Source: Morchella semilibera (lineage: Eukaryota; Ascomycota; Pezizomycetes; Pezizales; Morchellaceae). Taken from it: a DNA stretch of 64,000 nucleotides. The translations under genes were made by a program, and so were the position numbers. The first letter of the stretch is position 1, and every line of letters starts with the position of its first letter. The notes beneath the pieces are model-generated. The model did no database searches, was not told where the DNA came from, and was given only the letters and a program-made list of their open reading frames with translations. The stretch is taken from NCBI GenBank assembly GCA_009192285.1, contig CM018607.1, positions 1 to 64,000 of the forward strand, given 5' to 3'. Of this stretch, positions 34,381 to 43,893 are shown piece by piece.

Positions 34381-34887
34381 TCTAACGGGGTGGGGTCGGA
34401 CCAAGGAGGCAAGCGAGATAACACCAGGAAAGAGGACAGAGGCAGGGTCGGCTCAGGAGATACCCGAGGCGAGACAGGTTCGGGTTCAGGTTCAGATTCA
34501 GGTTAAGATTCAGGTTCGGGTTCAGGGACGAGGCGAGGACAGGAGGGCCGAAGCCAAAGTAATATATTGCTAACAGAAAGAAGACGTTGCCTAGAGAGGC
34601 AGAAACATAGGAAAGAACGAACGCTATATATACAACTACCCCATCACACCGCTGACTCATAACCATAGAATCTCATAGAACCTCCCCCACTTCCGTACCA
34701 CCCATACTATTCCCAATACCCATACTTCTATCCCAATATTACCCCTTCCTTCCTAGCGCTTACACTCTATCACCCGAACTCCTTCCTAATCCATCGTTCT
34801 ACTTCCAGCATCGACCGATACTATCCAACAACCCCGTTTCGAAGACGTCTTGGCGGAAGGCGGGGTACAGGAGGCGGAGCCGTTATA
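34381..34887 (-). repeat. 3' LTR of the chromovirus
   Basis: 507 bp. In element orientation it starts TATAACGGCTCC and ends CCCCGTTAGA, so it lacks TG...CA ends. It contains a run of GGTTCA/GATTCA hexamers (about 34480-34525). The last 21 or so pol codons and the stop lie inside it. Confidence 0.95.
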
Positions 34888-37800
34888 GTTGCCCTCTCAT
34901 TAGGTTCGAGCTCCGCGAGAACTCCGTCAGGTCTCGGCTTGGTAGGATATGCCATATGAAAACGAATCAACAGGCGGGGGACGTTGGTAAGATTCTCCGC
35001 GTACTCCCAGGTTGGTGCATCATAACCCTTCCACTTAACCAAATACTGCAAACGTGAGTAACGAAGGCGGGAGTCCAATAACTCATCAACTTCCCATTCT
35101 TCATCGCCATCAACAATTACCGGAGGTGCGGAAGGAGGAATATGTCCTGGTAGGGGATCAATAGCGCAAGGTTCCAACTTCGAAACATGAAAAACAGGGT
35201 GTATTCTCATCGTAGAGGGAAGATCAAGTTCGTAGGCGTAAGGACTAATAATCGACTTAATTTTAAATCTCCCAAGGCGTTTCCAATCGAGCTTCCGGGA
35301 TGGCCTAGTGGTCTGAATATTCTTAGCATTCAGCCATACCTCATCACCCACACGGTAGACCGGAGCGGGGACTCGATGAACATTGGCATTAGTTTCCTGT
35401 CGATCCTGTGCATATCGCATCTCGGCTTGCAATTGATCATATATCTCAGCCATTTTATCGATAAGAGCATTCGTATCCTGAGGGCCATTAACAAGCGGGG
35501 GCAGAGCGAGGTTTTCCGTAAAACGAGGGTCAAACCCGTGATTAGCCATAAAGGGAGATACCCGCGTAGTTTCCGAGGGATGATTATTTGATGCAAACTC
35601 GGCGAGTGGAAGCCAGTCTACCCAATCATCCTGCTGATAGGACACATAACTCCGCAAGTACTGTTCCATCACCGCATTAATCCGTTCCGTCTGACCATCA
35701 GTTTCGGGGTGAAAAGCAGAGGACAAGGCGGCATTAATCTTGAGCTTCTTGCAAAGAGATTTCCAGAACTGAGACGTAAACTGGGTACCGCGATCAGAGA
35801 CAATGCTGGTAGGAAGACCATGAAGTTTCCATACATGGTCAATAAAAAGACGAGCTAAGTCCTCGGATCCGGTAGTAGTATGACAAGGAATATAATGTCT
35901 CATCTTAGAAAGACGGTCAACCACAACTAATATCGCATCCTTTCCTTTGCTCTCGGGCAGTCCAGTAACAAAATCCATAGAAATATGTGTCCAAGGTCTC
36001 TGAGGAATCGGTAGAGGACGAAGAACTCCATAGGGGGCGTGGCGAGCCGTCTTGCTACGACTGCAGGTATGACAATTCCTAACATAGCGGTCCACTGTAT
36101 TACGCATCCCTGGCCAGTAGTAGGAACGGGCGAGGAGCTGAAAAGTCTTAGCTTTCCCGGGGTGGCCTGCGGATGGAGCATCATGGTGTTCTTTCAACAG
36201 GTGCAAGTGCAGAGGCGCATCGTCTGGAACAAAAAGTTTTCCGCGGTAGGTCAAGAGTCCTTTCCTGGTTGAACATTCCGCTAGAGTAATTTCTCGGGAG
36301 TGCCTAACGCCATCTCGAAGAAGTCCTAAGATTTTATTTGGAAATGGGTCAGTGACATAAGCCTGTTCAAAAAGTTTTTCTAGGGGTGACTGTCCTCGGA
36401 CAGCCGGAATGGCTGCCAACAAACCCAAATTATGGGACTTCAACACTGTCTGACTTTGCTGTGTCAGGCGTTCATCCCCCTCTTTAGGCAGATCTCCTGA
36501 TCTCCTAGTCAATGCATCCGGTTTCCCCCCTTGCTTTCCTGGTCGATACTTGATCACATAATTAAACCGAGAGAGAAACTCTGACCAGCGTGCCTGTCGA
36601 CGATTCAAATCCCTCTTGGTCATAAAATATTCCAAATTCCGATGATCACTCAGAACTTCAATAGGCTCGGCGACCCCCATCAACTCAGCTCTCCATTCCT
36701 CAAAACACTTAATAATTGCCAACAATTCTTTATCGTAAATCTCGTAATTACATTCGGCGGGAGAGTGGGTTCCGGAGAAAAAGGCCACAGGGTGGAGAAT
36801 ATTCTCATCGCTATACTGGGAGAGTGTACCGCCCGAAACATAGTCTGATGCGTCCGTTTCCACAATAGCTCGACGATCAAAATCAAAATGACGAAGGATC
36901 GGAGCCGTAGTAAATGCGGTTTTAAGTCCTTCGAAGGCTTCTTCGCAGGCAGGGCACCAAACAAACACAACATTCCCTTTGGTCAGCGTGGTAAGAGGAC
37001 GAACAATTCCTAAATAGTTTTTAATAAAGCGCCGATAGAAGTTTGCCCAGCCGTTAAACACCTGTATGTCCCTAACGTTTAGGGGACGGGCCCACTTAAC
37101 AATAGTTTCAATTTTCTTGGGATCAAGCTTCAGGCCTTCGGTGGTGACAATCATTCCCAAATATTTTACTTCCTTGTCCTGAAATTCACACTTCTCGGGA
37201 GAACAGTAAAGATCGGCATCGGTAAGGGCTTGCAAAACCTGGTTAACATAGTTGCGGTGCGACTCCAAATCCTCACTGTAAATAAGGATGTCGTCAAGAT
37301 AAGCCGTGCAGAAGCGATCCAGAAAGGGACGAAGAGTATCATTAATAAAATGCTGGAAGACGGCAGGAGCATTGGTCAATCCAAAGGGCATCACTTTATA
37401 CTGAAAATGACCAACCCTGGTGCGGAATGCAGTTTTCCATTCATCTCCAGCGGCGACTCGGACCAGGTTATAGGCATTCTTCAAATCCAACTTGGTATAC
37501 CATTTGGCCTTGCAGAGTTGATTAAACGTTTCCTTTGGCAGCGGTAAGGGATAGCGATTCTTAACAGTAATCGCATTCAAGCCTCGGTAATCCACACAGA
37601 ATCGAAGTCCACCACCAGGCTTTTTCACAAACAAAACGGAGGATCCGGCGGGGGAAGAACTAGACTCAATGAATCCTTTTTTCAACATATCGTCGATGTA
37701 TTCAATCAATGCGGCCAGTTCATCTCGAGACATGCTGTATAGAGGACCGAAGGGGGGTTCTTTTCCCTCATGAAGATTAATCCGAATATCATAGGGACGG

Positions 37801-38474
37801 TGCGGGGGCAGTTTCTGAGGACCTTCCTTGCCAAACCGTTGCCAAAAGTGATGATGTTCAGGGGGGACCAAAGCGGCAATTTCCGAAGGTATCGACTCCG
37901 TAGAACCACCAAGAAATAGGGCATATACAGTTAATCCCTGGGTGGTTTCGGCAAAGGTAGCAGCGCTAACAATCTCAAAGTCGTGATTAGCGGGAAGCGG
38001 TGAGGTAATTCCCTCAACATAAGCGGGGACTTGATCATCATTGCAGTATTGAAGACAGCGAGGGGACCCAAAGGTCAACGAGTTATCGGCAAAGTTAATA
38101 GCCACATTATGTCGGCGCAGCCAAGGAATTCCTAGCACCAATGGATAATGTCCTAGGCGGGTAACATAGGCGAAAATTTTTTCAACATGACCTTGGATGC
38201 GAAGAGAAAAATGGGCAATATGAGTAATGCTACCAGAGGAGATTTCTCTTCCATCGATAACATGAAGAGCACGGGGATTGGGGAGAAGAGTAGTAGAAAT
38301 TTCTTTGTGGCGTACAAATGATTCATCAATGAATGCAAATCCAGAAGCCCCGGTGTCAACAAGTGAGTAGGTTTTAACAGTTTTATTTTCATCGGATACG
38401 ATACATGAAACAACAAGATGATCGTTATCTGAAACCTTCTCACCAGAGACACCAGAAACAGCAGAAGCAGACAA
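34821..38474 (-). CDS. pol: Chromovirus Pol polyprotein (PR-RT-RNaseH-IN-chromodomain)
   Basis: 1217 residues are open from 38474, but that first codon is TTG; the frame is open upstream to the slip site at 38522-38528, so Pol is most likely made as a -1 frameshift fusion with Gag. Domains by residue of the open frame: aspartic protease (DTGA, 40-43); reverse transcriptase (YLDD, 392-395); RNase H (ETDAS, Asp541); integrase zinc finger (His764, His771, Cys801, Cys804); integrase core D834-x59-D894-x35-E930; C-terminal chromodomain (EWEVDELLDSRL, YLVKWKGY, TWEYAENL, about 1125-1175). The chromodomain marks a chromovirus and would direct integration to histone-marked chromatin. The stop (34821) lies 67 bp inside the 3' LTR. 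No key residue is missing. Confidence 0.96.
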   Translation of the reverse strand: MSASAVSGVSGEKVSDNDHLVVSCIVSDENKTVKTYSLVDTGASGFAFIDESFVRHKEISTTLLPNPRALHVIDGREISSGSITHIAHFSLRIQGHVEKIFAYVTRLGHYPLVLGIPWLRRHNVAINFADNSLTFGSPRCLQYCNDDQVPAYVEGITSPLPANHDFEIVSAATFAETTQGLTVYALFLGGSTESIPSEIAALVPPEHHHFWQRFGKEGPQKLPPHRPYDIRINLHEGKEPPFGPLYSMSRDELAALIEYIDDMLKKGFIESSSSPAGSSVLFVKKPGGGLRFCVDYRGLNAITVKNRYPLPLPKETFNQLCKAKWYTKLDLKNAYNLVRVAAGDEWKTAFRTRVGHFQYKVMPFGLTNAPAVFQHFINDTLRPFLDRFCTAYLDDILIYSEDLESHRNYVNQVLQALTDADLYCSPEKCEFQDKEVKYLGMIVTTEGLKLDPKKIETIVKWARPLNVRDIQVFNGWANFYRRFIKNYLGIVRPLTTLTKGNVVFVWCPACEEAFEGLKTAFTTAPILRHFDFDRRAIVETDASDYVSGGTLSQYSDENILHPVAFFSGTHSPAECNYEIYDKELLAIIKCFEEWRAELMGVAEPIEVLSDHRNLEYFMTKRDLNRRQARWSEFLSRFNYVIKYRPGKQGGKPDALTRRSGDLPKEGDERLTQQSQTVLKSHNLGLLAAIPAVRGQSPLEKLFEQAYVTDPFPNKILGLLRDGVRHSREITLAECSTRKGLLTYRGKLFVPDDAPLHLHLLKEHHDAPSAGHPGKAKTFQLLARSYYWPGMRNTVDRYVRNCHTCSRSKTARHAPYGVLRPLPIPQRPWTHISMDFVTGLPESKGKDAILVVVDRLSKMRHYIPCHTTTGSEDLARLFIDHVWKLHGLPTSIVSDRGTQFTSQFWKSLCKKLKINAALSSAFHPETDGQTERINAVMEQYLRSYVSYQQDDWVDWLPLAEFASNNHPSETTRVSPFMANHGFDPRFTENLALPPLVNGPQDTNALIDKMAEIYDQLQAEMRYAQDRQETNANVHRVPAPVYRVGDEVWLNAKNIQTTRPSRKLDWKRLGRFKIKSIISPYAYELDLPSTMRIHPVFHVSKLEPCAIDPLPGHIPPSAPPVIVDGDEEWEVDELLDSRLRYSRLQYLVKWKGYDAPTWEYAENLTNVPRLLIRFHMAYPTKPRPDGVLAELEPNERATITAPPPVPRLPPRRLRNGVVG

Positions 38475-38503
38475 AGAAAGAAGGGGGACCTGGCCTAAGC
38501 CAC

Positions 38504-39982
38504 CTAAGACAGGTCCTCGTGAAAACCCGACTGATCCGGGGCAGTTGCCGACATCGAACCAGGAGAACCCAATCCCAAAGATCCAGAGCCAGAAGAAGAA
38601 GAAGCACCAAAAGGAAACCCAAAAACATAACCGGAAGAAGAAAAAGAAGGACGAGAGGCTTGATTAACAACAGGAGGCGCGCCAGCCCCAGACATAACGG
38701 GAGGTACACCGACCTCAGAAGTAGCAGCAACGCGAGCAGGACGGGCAACAGGGCGAGCAGGACATTCAGCAGCAAAGTGCCCAGGACCTCCGCAATACAT
38801 GCAGAGTCCTTGGGCGGCACGACGGGCGCGTTCAGAGGGGGTAATAGGGCCACGTCGTTGAGGACGGCGGGCACCAGAGAGATCCATTGGCACCGCACCA
38901 CCTGGAGAGTAAGATGGATGAGGAGCGGGAGCAGCAGGAGCGGAAGCAGGAACACGAGCAGAAGTAGAGGAAGCAAAGGGCTGGCGAGTAGCAAAGGGAG
39001 AGGAGCGGTCTCTGGCACGAGCATCCCTGAGTCTATTATCCAATTTTTGGAGCAGCAAAACATATTCAGAAGTGGCGGCAGGGACATCGTGGTGGATCAT
39101 AGCGGAGCGGAGTTCACGGGAGAGGCCTTGAGTAAGTGCGTGTTTCTTGGCCTCATCGTTCCATCTGACCTCAGCAGCCAAGCGTTGGAACTCAGCGAAA
39201 TAGGTGGAGAAGTCTCGGCCGCCTTGGGTAAGACGTTCGAGATCTCGTTCGGCGGTGGCGATACGATCTGGATCTCCAAAAGCGGTTTCCAGAATGGTAA
39301 TCAGGGCCTCAATATCTTCCAGGTCGATGCGTCCTCCGACAACGAGGGGCATTACCTGGGCAAGGGCCCGACCAGACAGAAGATTAATAGCATAAGCAAG
39401 GCGGGCTTGGGCAGCGGGGAAGCGATCATGGTTGGCGAGCATCTTGAGACGAAGTTGAGTAACAAAAGGGCGAAGTTCCTCCCGCTTTCCGTCAAACTTA
39501 GGTGGGTCAGGGACCTTCTCGGAGCGGGGAGCAGCAGCGGCCGGAGGAGAAACTACTGGGGGAACGACGGGAGGAGCGACCGGAGGCGGAGGAACAGCGG
39601 GAGGAACGGGAGGAACAGCGGGAGGAGCAGGAGGAACAGCGGGAGGAGCAGGAGCCTGGGTAGACAGCAAAGTATTAAGCTGGCGGACCTCCGCCAGTTG
39701 GTTCTCTAGGCTAGTAATTTGCTGTTCAAGATCAGGGATAACAGAGGCAGTGTTCAAGGCCGTGTCTCTCTCGAAACGGGCCAAGTCTCTCTCATGTCTA
39801 ATGCGAGAGATGTTATACCCCAAAAGATCAAAAAGTAAAGCCTTGTCATGGTCATATTGGTTAGAGAAAGCTTGAACATCCTCGGGAGCAGCCCAAGTAG
39901 CAGGAACCACATCGCTGTTAGCGATGCGTTCGGTAATAACAGGTGGAGGGGCAATAGTAAACGAAGATCCGGAGGCTGCCAT
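38504..39982 (-). CDS. gag: Chromovirus Gag
   Basis: 492 residues from the ATG at 39982, about 36 bp inside the 5' LTR. Order: an N-terminal helical/coiled-coil part (about 60-110), a proline/alanine/valine-rich spacer (111-150), the retrotransposon capsid region (about 160-325, with AYAINLLSGRALAQV and YFAEFQRLA), a basic/proline-rich linker, and one CCHC zinc knuckle, Cys394-x2-Cys397-x4-His402-x4-Cys407. It would assemble the virus-like particle and bind the RNA. The stop at 38504 overlaps the pol frame, reached by a -1 shift seven codons earlier. Confidence 0.95.
   Translation of the reverse strand: MAASGSSFTIAPPPVITERIANSDVVPATWAAPEDVQAFSNQYDHDKALLFDLLGYNISRIRHERDLARFERDTALNTASVIPDLEQQITSLENQLAEVRQLNTLLSTQAPAPPAVPPAPPAVPPVPPAVPPPPVAPPVVPPVVSPPAAAAPRSEKVPDPPKFDGKREELRPFVTQLRLKMLANHDRFPAAQARLAYAINLLSGRALAQVMPLVVGGRIDLEDIEALITILETAFGDPDRIATAERDLERLTQGGRDFSTYFAEFQRLAAEVRWNDEAKKHALTQGLSRELRSAMIHHDVPAATSEYVLLLQKLDNRLRDARARDRSSPFATRQPFASSTSARVPASAPAAPAPHPSYSPGGAVPMDLSGARRPQRRGPITPSERARRAAQGLCMYCGGPGHFAAECPARPVARPARVAATSEVGVPPVMSGAGAPPVVNQASRPSFSSSGYVFGFPFGASSSSGSGSLGLGSPGSMSATAPDQSGFHEDLS
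38522..38528 (-). promoter_or_regulatory. Candidate -1 ribosomal frameshift heptamer GGGTTTT
   Basis: In the gag frame the codons read TCG GGT TTT CAC, so the heptamer is G GGT TTT, an exact X XXY YYZ slip site. A -1 slip leads straight into the pol frame with no stop before the protease. It lies 15 bp before the gag stop. The absence of an ATG at the start of pol supports fusion. A downstream RNA structure was not modelled. Confidence 0.75.
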
Positions 39983-40018
39983 AGTAGTATCTCAGGAGCC
40001 AAAAGGGAGGCAACGTAG

Positions 40019-40525
40019 TCTAACGGGGTGGGGTCGGACCAAGGAGGCAAGCGAGATAACACCAGGAAAGAGGACAGAGGCAGGGTCGGCTCAGGAGATA
40101 CCCGAGGCGAGACAGGTTCGGGTTCAGGTTCAGATTCAGGTTAAGATTCAGGTTCGGGTTCAGGGACGAGGCGAGGACAGGAGGGCCGAAGCCAAAGTAA
40201 TATATTGCTAACAGAAAGAAGACGTTGCCTAGAGAGGCAGAAACATAGGAAAGAACGAACGCTATATATACAACTACCCCATCACACCGCTGACTCATAA
40301 CCATAGAATCTCATAGAACCTCCCCCACTTCCGTACCACCCATACTATTCCCAATACCCATACTTCTATCCCAATATTACCCCTTCCTTCCTAGCGCTTA
40401 CACTCTATCACCCGAACTCCTTCCTAATCCATCGTTCTACTTCCAGCATCGACCGATACTATCCAACAACCCTGTTTCGAAGACGTCTTGGCGGAAGGCG
40501 GGGTACAGGAGGCGGAGCCGTGATA
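40019..40525 (-). repeat. 5' LTR of the chromovirus
   Basis: 507 bp, starting TATCACGGCTCC in element orientation, nearly identical to the 3' LTR. The promoter and RNA start should lie here; no TATA box was assigned with certainty. TTTTGGCTCCTGAG just inside (about 39996-40009, minus strand) might hold the primer-binding site, but the matching tRNA was not identified. Confidence 0.95.
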
Positions 40526-40732
40526 GCAAAGAAGGTGAGGACCGAATCGACCTCAGCGAGAACGATGAGAGGTGCTATAGGTTTCCTTGGGAGGGAACAG
40601 AATCTTGGGTGCAAGGAACTATGGCTTGAGGATAGAAATATATTCCTATGTACTGAAATAACAGAAAGACGAGACAGAGAGAAAAGAAAGAAAGAACTAA
40701 GGAAAACATCTATGCCCACTATTTAACACCCT

Positions 40733-40869
40733 CATCAGCAAACTCAACTTGTGACTGGAGTCTCCCAACAGTCTCCCAGGTCTCCTGAGAGTCTCCTGGG
40801 CTTCTTGGATATTTTTTGAGCCTCCTGAGGCTCAGGAGACATTATGAGACAAATCAAGTCTTGCTGATG
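40733..40869. repeat. 137 bp MITE with CATCAGCAA ends
   Basis: Inverted ends CATCAGCAA...TTGCTGATG. The interior is a string of CTCCTGAG / CTCAGGAG motifs. It sits inside solo LTR-B copy b, flanked by CCT on both sides. A second copy of identical length lies in the opposite orientation at 43757-43893. Confidence 0.88.
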
Positions 40870-41129
40870 CCTTCCCCCGCCAGTCCGGTATGACTCATAC
40901 ATCAACTCATAGAAACTCATAGAAACCTGTCACACCCACACTTCATATTCCTCCCCACCATCTCTTCTATTTACATTACCAATCCATCACACCATCGAAC
41001 CTCCTAAAACCCAATGACGACACTCCCTCCTCAACATACTCCCTCCTCGCTTAACATTACTCTAATAACCACAAAAGCGCTTTGACTACCGAACCTTCGG
41101 GACTAATGCCAAGACGCCAGGACAGTAGC

Positions 41130-41608
41130 TTAGGTGGTGGGGTATGGGCTTGAGAGGCATAATAGCACAGGTTCGAACCGGAACTTTTGTATTTTTATTG
41201 ATATATTACATTAAACTCTTAGCGAAATAAGACTGTAATGCATTATGGATGCATTATCGATGCAATAGCCACCCGTTTATGGTATGATGCATTATGAATG
41301 CATTATCGATACATTATGCGATGCATTTCTTGGGATGGTAGAGCAGGGTTTAGATCGCGGGCAGACCAATAGGATTTTTCTCATACTTCTACAATAATCT
41401 TACCCATAACTGTAGATTTCTGACACCTACGGCGCCCAGCATCTAATCCTAATAAATTTTTCTCCTCACCAAAAAACCTCAGTATCACTTTTTCTGGCAA
41501 TGCTGACTCTTTTTCATGGGGGCCAAAAGCAACAGCAGATACAGATCAACAATTAATGGGAGATTGGTTTAGATCTAATAATTGATAATGAAATCGAGGA
41601 ATTTGTTA
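41130..41608. other. Spacer with pol III-like boxes and ATGCATTAT repeats
   Basis: TAGCTTAGGTGG (41126-41137) and GGTTCGAACC (41170-41179) look like tRNA A and B boxes, but no cloverleaf forms. Repeats of GATGCATTAT lie at 41238-41330. A piggyBac-type end (AATGCTGACTC, then CATGGGGGCC) lies at about 41503-41530. Bases 41356-41420 resemble the right end of the MITE that follows. Confidence 0.45.
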
Positions 41609-41716
41609 CAGTGATGGGGAAATTATTGTACAAACAGGGGTCTAAGACCAAGGTTTAGGTGGCTGCCCTAGCCAATAGGACACTTGCTATACAATAATTA
41701 ATTTTCCCCATCGCTG
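41609..41716. repeat. 108 bp MITE with CAG[C/T]GATGGGGAAA ends
   Basis: Inverted arms at 41609-41634 and 41692-41716, bounded by TA on both sides. A truncated relative lies at 14809. Confidence 0.88.
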
Positions 41717-41742
41717 TAGAAAAGCCGCACCTTTTGGCTCCC

Positions 41743-42376
41743 TGTCCCGGCGTCTTGGCATCGGCTCCGAGGGTTCGGTAGTCGAAGCGCTGTTGTGATT
41801 GTTTAGGAATGGCTAAGCGAGGAGGGGGGGTGTGTGCCAAGGGAGGTTGTCGTCATTAGGTTCTGGGAGGTTCGATGGCGTGATGGATTTGTAATATAAG
41901 TAGCGGAGATGGTGGGGAGGAATACGAGGTGTGGATGCGACAGGTTTCTGTGGGTTTCTATGAACTGATGTTTGAGTCATAGCGGACTGGCGGAGGAGTA
42001 GTGTTAAATAGCGGGGTTAGATGTTTCTTTTAGTTCTTTCTTTCTTTTCTCTCTGTCTCGTTTTCCTGTCATCTCGGTACATAGGAATCTACTCCTATTT
42101 TCAAGCCATATCCTCTCGTACCAAATACTTGATCCTCTAATGAGGGGAAACTCATAGCATCTCTCATTGTTCTCATTGAGGTCCATCTGGTCCTCACTCT
42201 CCCTGCTCTGTGCTCTTGTGCCCTTGCCCTTGCCTTTACCTTCACTGGTGCCTGTGCTCGCGCCTGCCTGGTATTGCCTTTGCCTTCGTCAGTCTCCTCG
42301 TTGCTAGACTGTGCTCCTTGGGTTCTTCTGCGTTATCATTGTTATCTTCTTTTTTACGTCGGGTTACTCCGTCACA
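41743..42376 (-). mobile_element. Solo LTR-B (copy c)
   Basis: 634 bp, minus orientation, starting TGTGACGGAGTAACCCGACG and ending CGCCGGGACA. Flanking pentamers CTCCC and CCCCC match at 4 of 5. It is more diverged than copies a and b, with a frameshift in the acidic open frame. Confidence 0.88.
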
Positions 42377-42772
42377 CCCCCACGGGAAGGGGCCGGCATT
42401 TTTCGCCAGAGTAAGGGATAAAGAAAAAAGACTGGCTTTAGGGTAGTGGATATATATGGAATCTCCAGATTTTAGACTCCATTACCCTCCCATTCTCACA
42501 CAAATTGAAACATCTGTAAAAGAGTTACCACTTGGTTTTAAGATAAACTTCTACTAATACTCTGATATTTGAGGGATTGCCCGCCGATTTTCTTTCGGCC
42601 GCCGGCAATAGGTGCTTGTTCATGCACCGTTTAATTGCAAAGCACAAGTCCACCGTCCTACAATTCTCCCACCACCCCCTCTGCTTCACCTTCCTCATTA
42701 CCTCTAACCGTATTTATCAACTGCCCATACCGCTGCAGCGGCAACACCACTGTCCTCTGATCGTCGCCCCTA
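42377..42772. other. Spacer between solo LTRs
   Basis: The only open frame (42577-42777) has no recognised relatives. Nothing else seen. Confidence 0.4.
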
Positions 42773-43251
42773 TCTAACGGGGCGGGGTCGGGTCAAGGGC
42801 TAAGCGGGGTAGATCCAGGAACGAGGGCAGAGACAGGGTCAGCTCAGGAGATACCCGAGGCGAGGTAGGTTCAGGTTCAGGTTCAGGTTCAGGGACGAGG
42901 CAAGGACTGGAGGGCCGAAGCCAAAGTCATCTATTGCTAACAGAAAGAAGACGTTGCCTAGAGAGGCAGAAACATAGGAAAAGCGAACACTATATATACA
43001 ACTTTCCCCTCACACCGATAACTCATACCATAGAATCCCATAGAACTCCTATTCTCCTGTACCACCCATACTATTCCCAATAACCCCAATTCTATCCCGT
43101 TACTACCCAATCCTGCCTAGCGCTTACATTCTATTACCCGAGCTCCTTTCTAACCCATCATTTTACTTCCGACATCGACCGATACTATCCAACCACCCTG
43201 TTCCGAAGACGCCTTGGCGGGAGGCGAGGTACAGGAAGCGGAGCCGTGATA
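42773..43251 (-). mobile_element. Solo LTR of the chromovirus family (LTR-A)
   Basis: 479 bp, with the same termini as the full-length element (plus strand TCTAACGG...CCGTGATA) and a perfect 5 bp duplication CCCTA (42768-42772, 43252-43256). It is shorter than 507 bp through loss of GGTTCA-type hexamers and other small gaps. It confirms the unusual LTR ends. Confidence 0.93.
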
Positions 43252-43261
43252 CCCTAGTGTA

Positions 43262-43491
43262 CAGCGGTAGGTAATAAGTGATGGAACACAGTGATGCCTG
43301 TTTTGGTAAAATGCCACCAACATTTGTTTGTACTCGCAAATTCAAAGCGTTTCTGAACACAACCGCTATTACATGCCATACAAAAATGTAGTCTTGGCAG
43401 TTTTTTGGGTGTATGCAATATTAGTCATGTTCAAAAACACTATGAAACTGCGAGTACCTCAGGGCGCTCCATCACTTATTACTTGCCGCTG
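43262..43491. repeat. M2-family MITE interrupted by an M1-family MITE
   Basis: The outer element starts CAGCGGTAGGTAATAAG and ends in its reverse complement, flanked by TA. Its middle is interrupted at 43333-43454 by a second hairpin, also flanked by TA. Without the inner element it is about 106 bp, matching the 109 bp copy at 8146. Confidence 0.93.
43333..43454. repeat. M1-family MITE, 122 bp, nested
   Basis: Ends CTCGCAAA / CTGCGAG, with arms containing AGCGTTTCTGAACA. TA flanks at 43331-43332 and 43455-43456. Relatives: 57177-57297 and 62570-62692. Confidence 0.92.
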
Positions 43492-43496
43492 TACTA

Positions 43497-43574
43497 CGGT
43501 GTCAAGGGTAAGTGAGTAGAACGTAGCAACGCAAACCGCTCCGCTGCGTTCTACTCACTTACCCTTCACACCGG
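43497..43574. repeat. 78 bp hairpin
   Basis: Arms 43497-43523 and 43547-43574, starting CGGTGTCAAGGGTAAGTGAG, with a 23 bp loop. It abuts the M2 element just upstream. Confidence 0.85.
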
Positions 43575-43756
43575 AGTAGAAGTACGCCCCGAAACAGGTC
43601 TGAAATCCTCAACGCGGAGTCCGCATTTTGGCTCCTGTTCGGGAGGAATCTCTATCTCTAGCTAGGGATTACCTCCTTCACGATTGGTTGAAGGGTGTGG
43701 ATCAGGTCTGATTATGTGTTAGACAGGTGAAACATGCGACTTCTAGTTTGGGGTGT

Positions 43757-43893
43757 CATCAGCAAGATTTCATTTGTCTCCTGATGTCTCCTGAGCCTCA
43801 GGAGACTCAAAAAATCTCCAGGAGTCTCAGGAGACCCTCAGGAGACTTGGGAGACTGTTGGGAGACTGCAGTCATAAGTTGAGTTTGCTGATG
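43757..43893. repeat. 137 bp MITE with CATCAGCAA ends, second copy
   Basis: Same length as 40733-40869 but inverted; interior of CTCAGGAGAC repeats. Confidence 0.88.

Larger units (their letters stand above)
34381..40525 (-). mobile_element. Full-length Ty3/gypsy chromovirus, 6145 bp
   Basis: Two 507 bp LTRs (34381-34887 and 40019-40525) differ at only two positions that I can see (near 34835 and 34884), so insertion was recent. It is flanked by the 5 bp duplication GCAAA (34376-34380, 40526-40530). gag and pol lie on the minus strand, both open from end to end. It probably can still transpose. A solo LTR of the same family lies at 42773-43251 and a pol fragment at 57640. Confidence 0.97.
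34205..41124 (+). mobile_element. Solo LTR-B (copy b), split by a gypsy insertion and a MITE
   Basis: The left part is 34205-34380 and the right part 40531-41124. It starts TGTGACGGAGTAA and ends CGCCAGGACA, flanked by the 5 bp duplication GTAGC (34200-34204, 41125-41129). The chromovirus (34381-40525) interrupts it with its own GCAAA duplication, and a 137 bp MITE (40733-40869) interrupts the right part. No second LTR-B or internal LTR-B coding sequence is adjacent, so it was already a solo LTR. Confidence 0.92.

Noticed and set aside
34382-34666. 94-codon minus-strand frame with a hydrophobic start and Asn-Leu repeats, also at 40020-40304
   Set aside because: It lies within both LTRs and comes from the GGTTCA hexamer run; no independent support.
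40733-40869. CRISPR-like CTCCTGAG repeats
   Set aside because: Irregular spacing and a MITE structure with inverted ends; the host is evidently eukaryotic.
41119-41190. Possible tRNA gene with good A and B boxes
   Set aside because: The arms do not pair into a cloverleaf: the T-stem ACAGG/CGGAA does not match and no acceptor stem is found.
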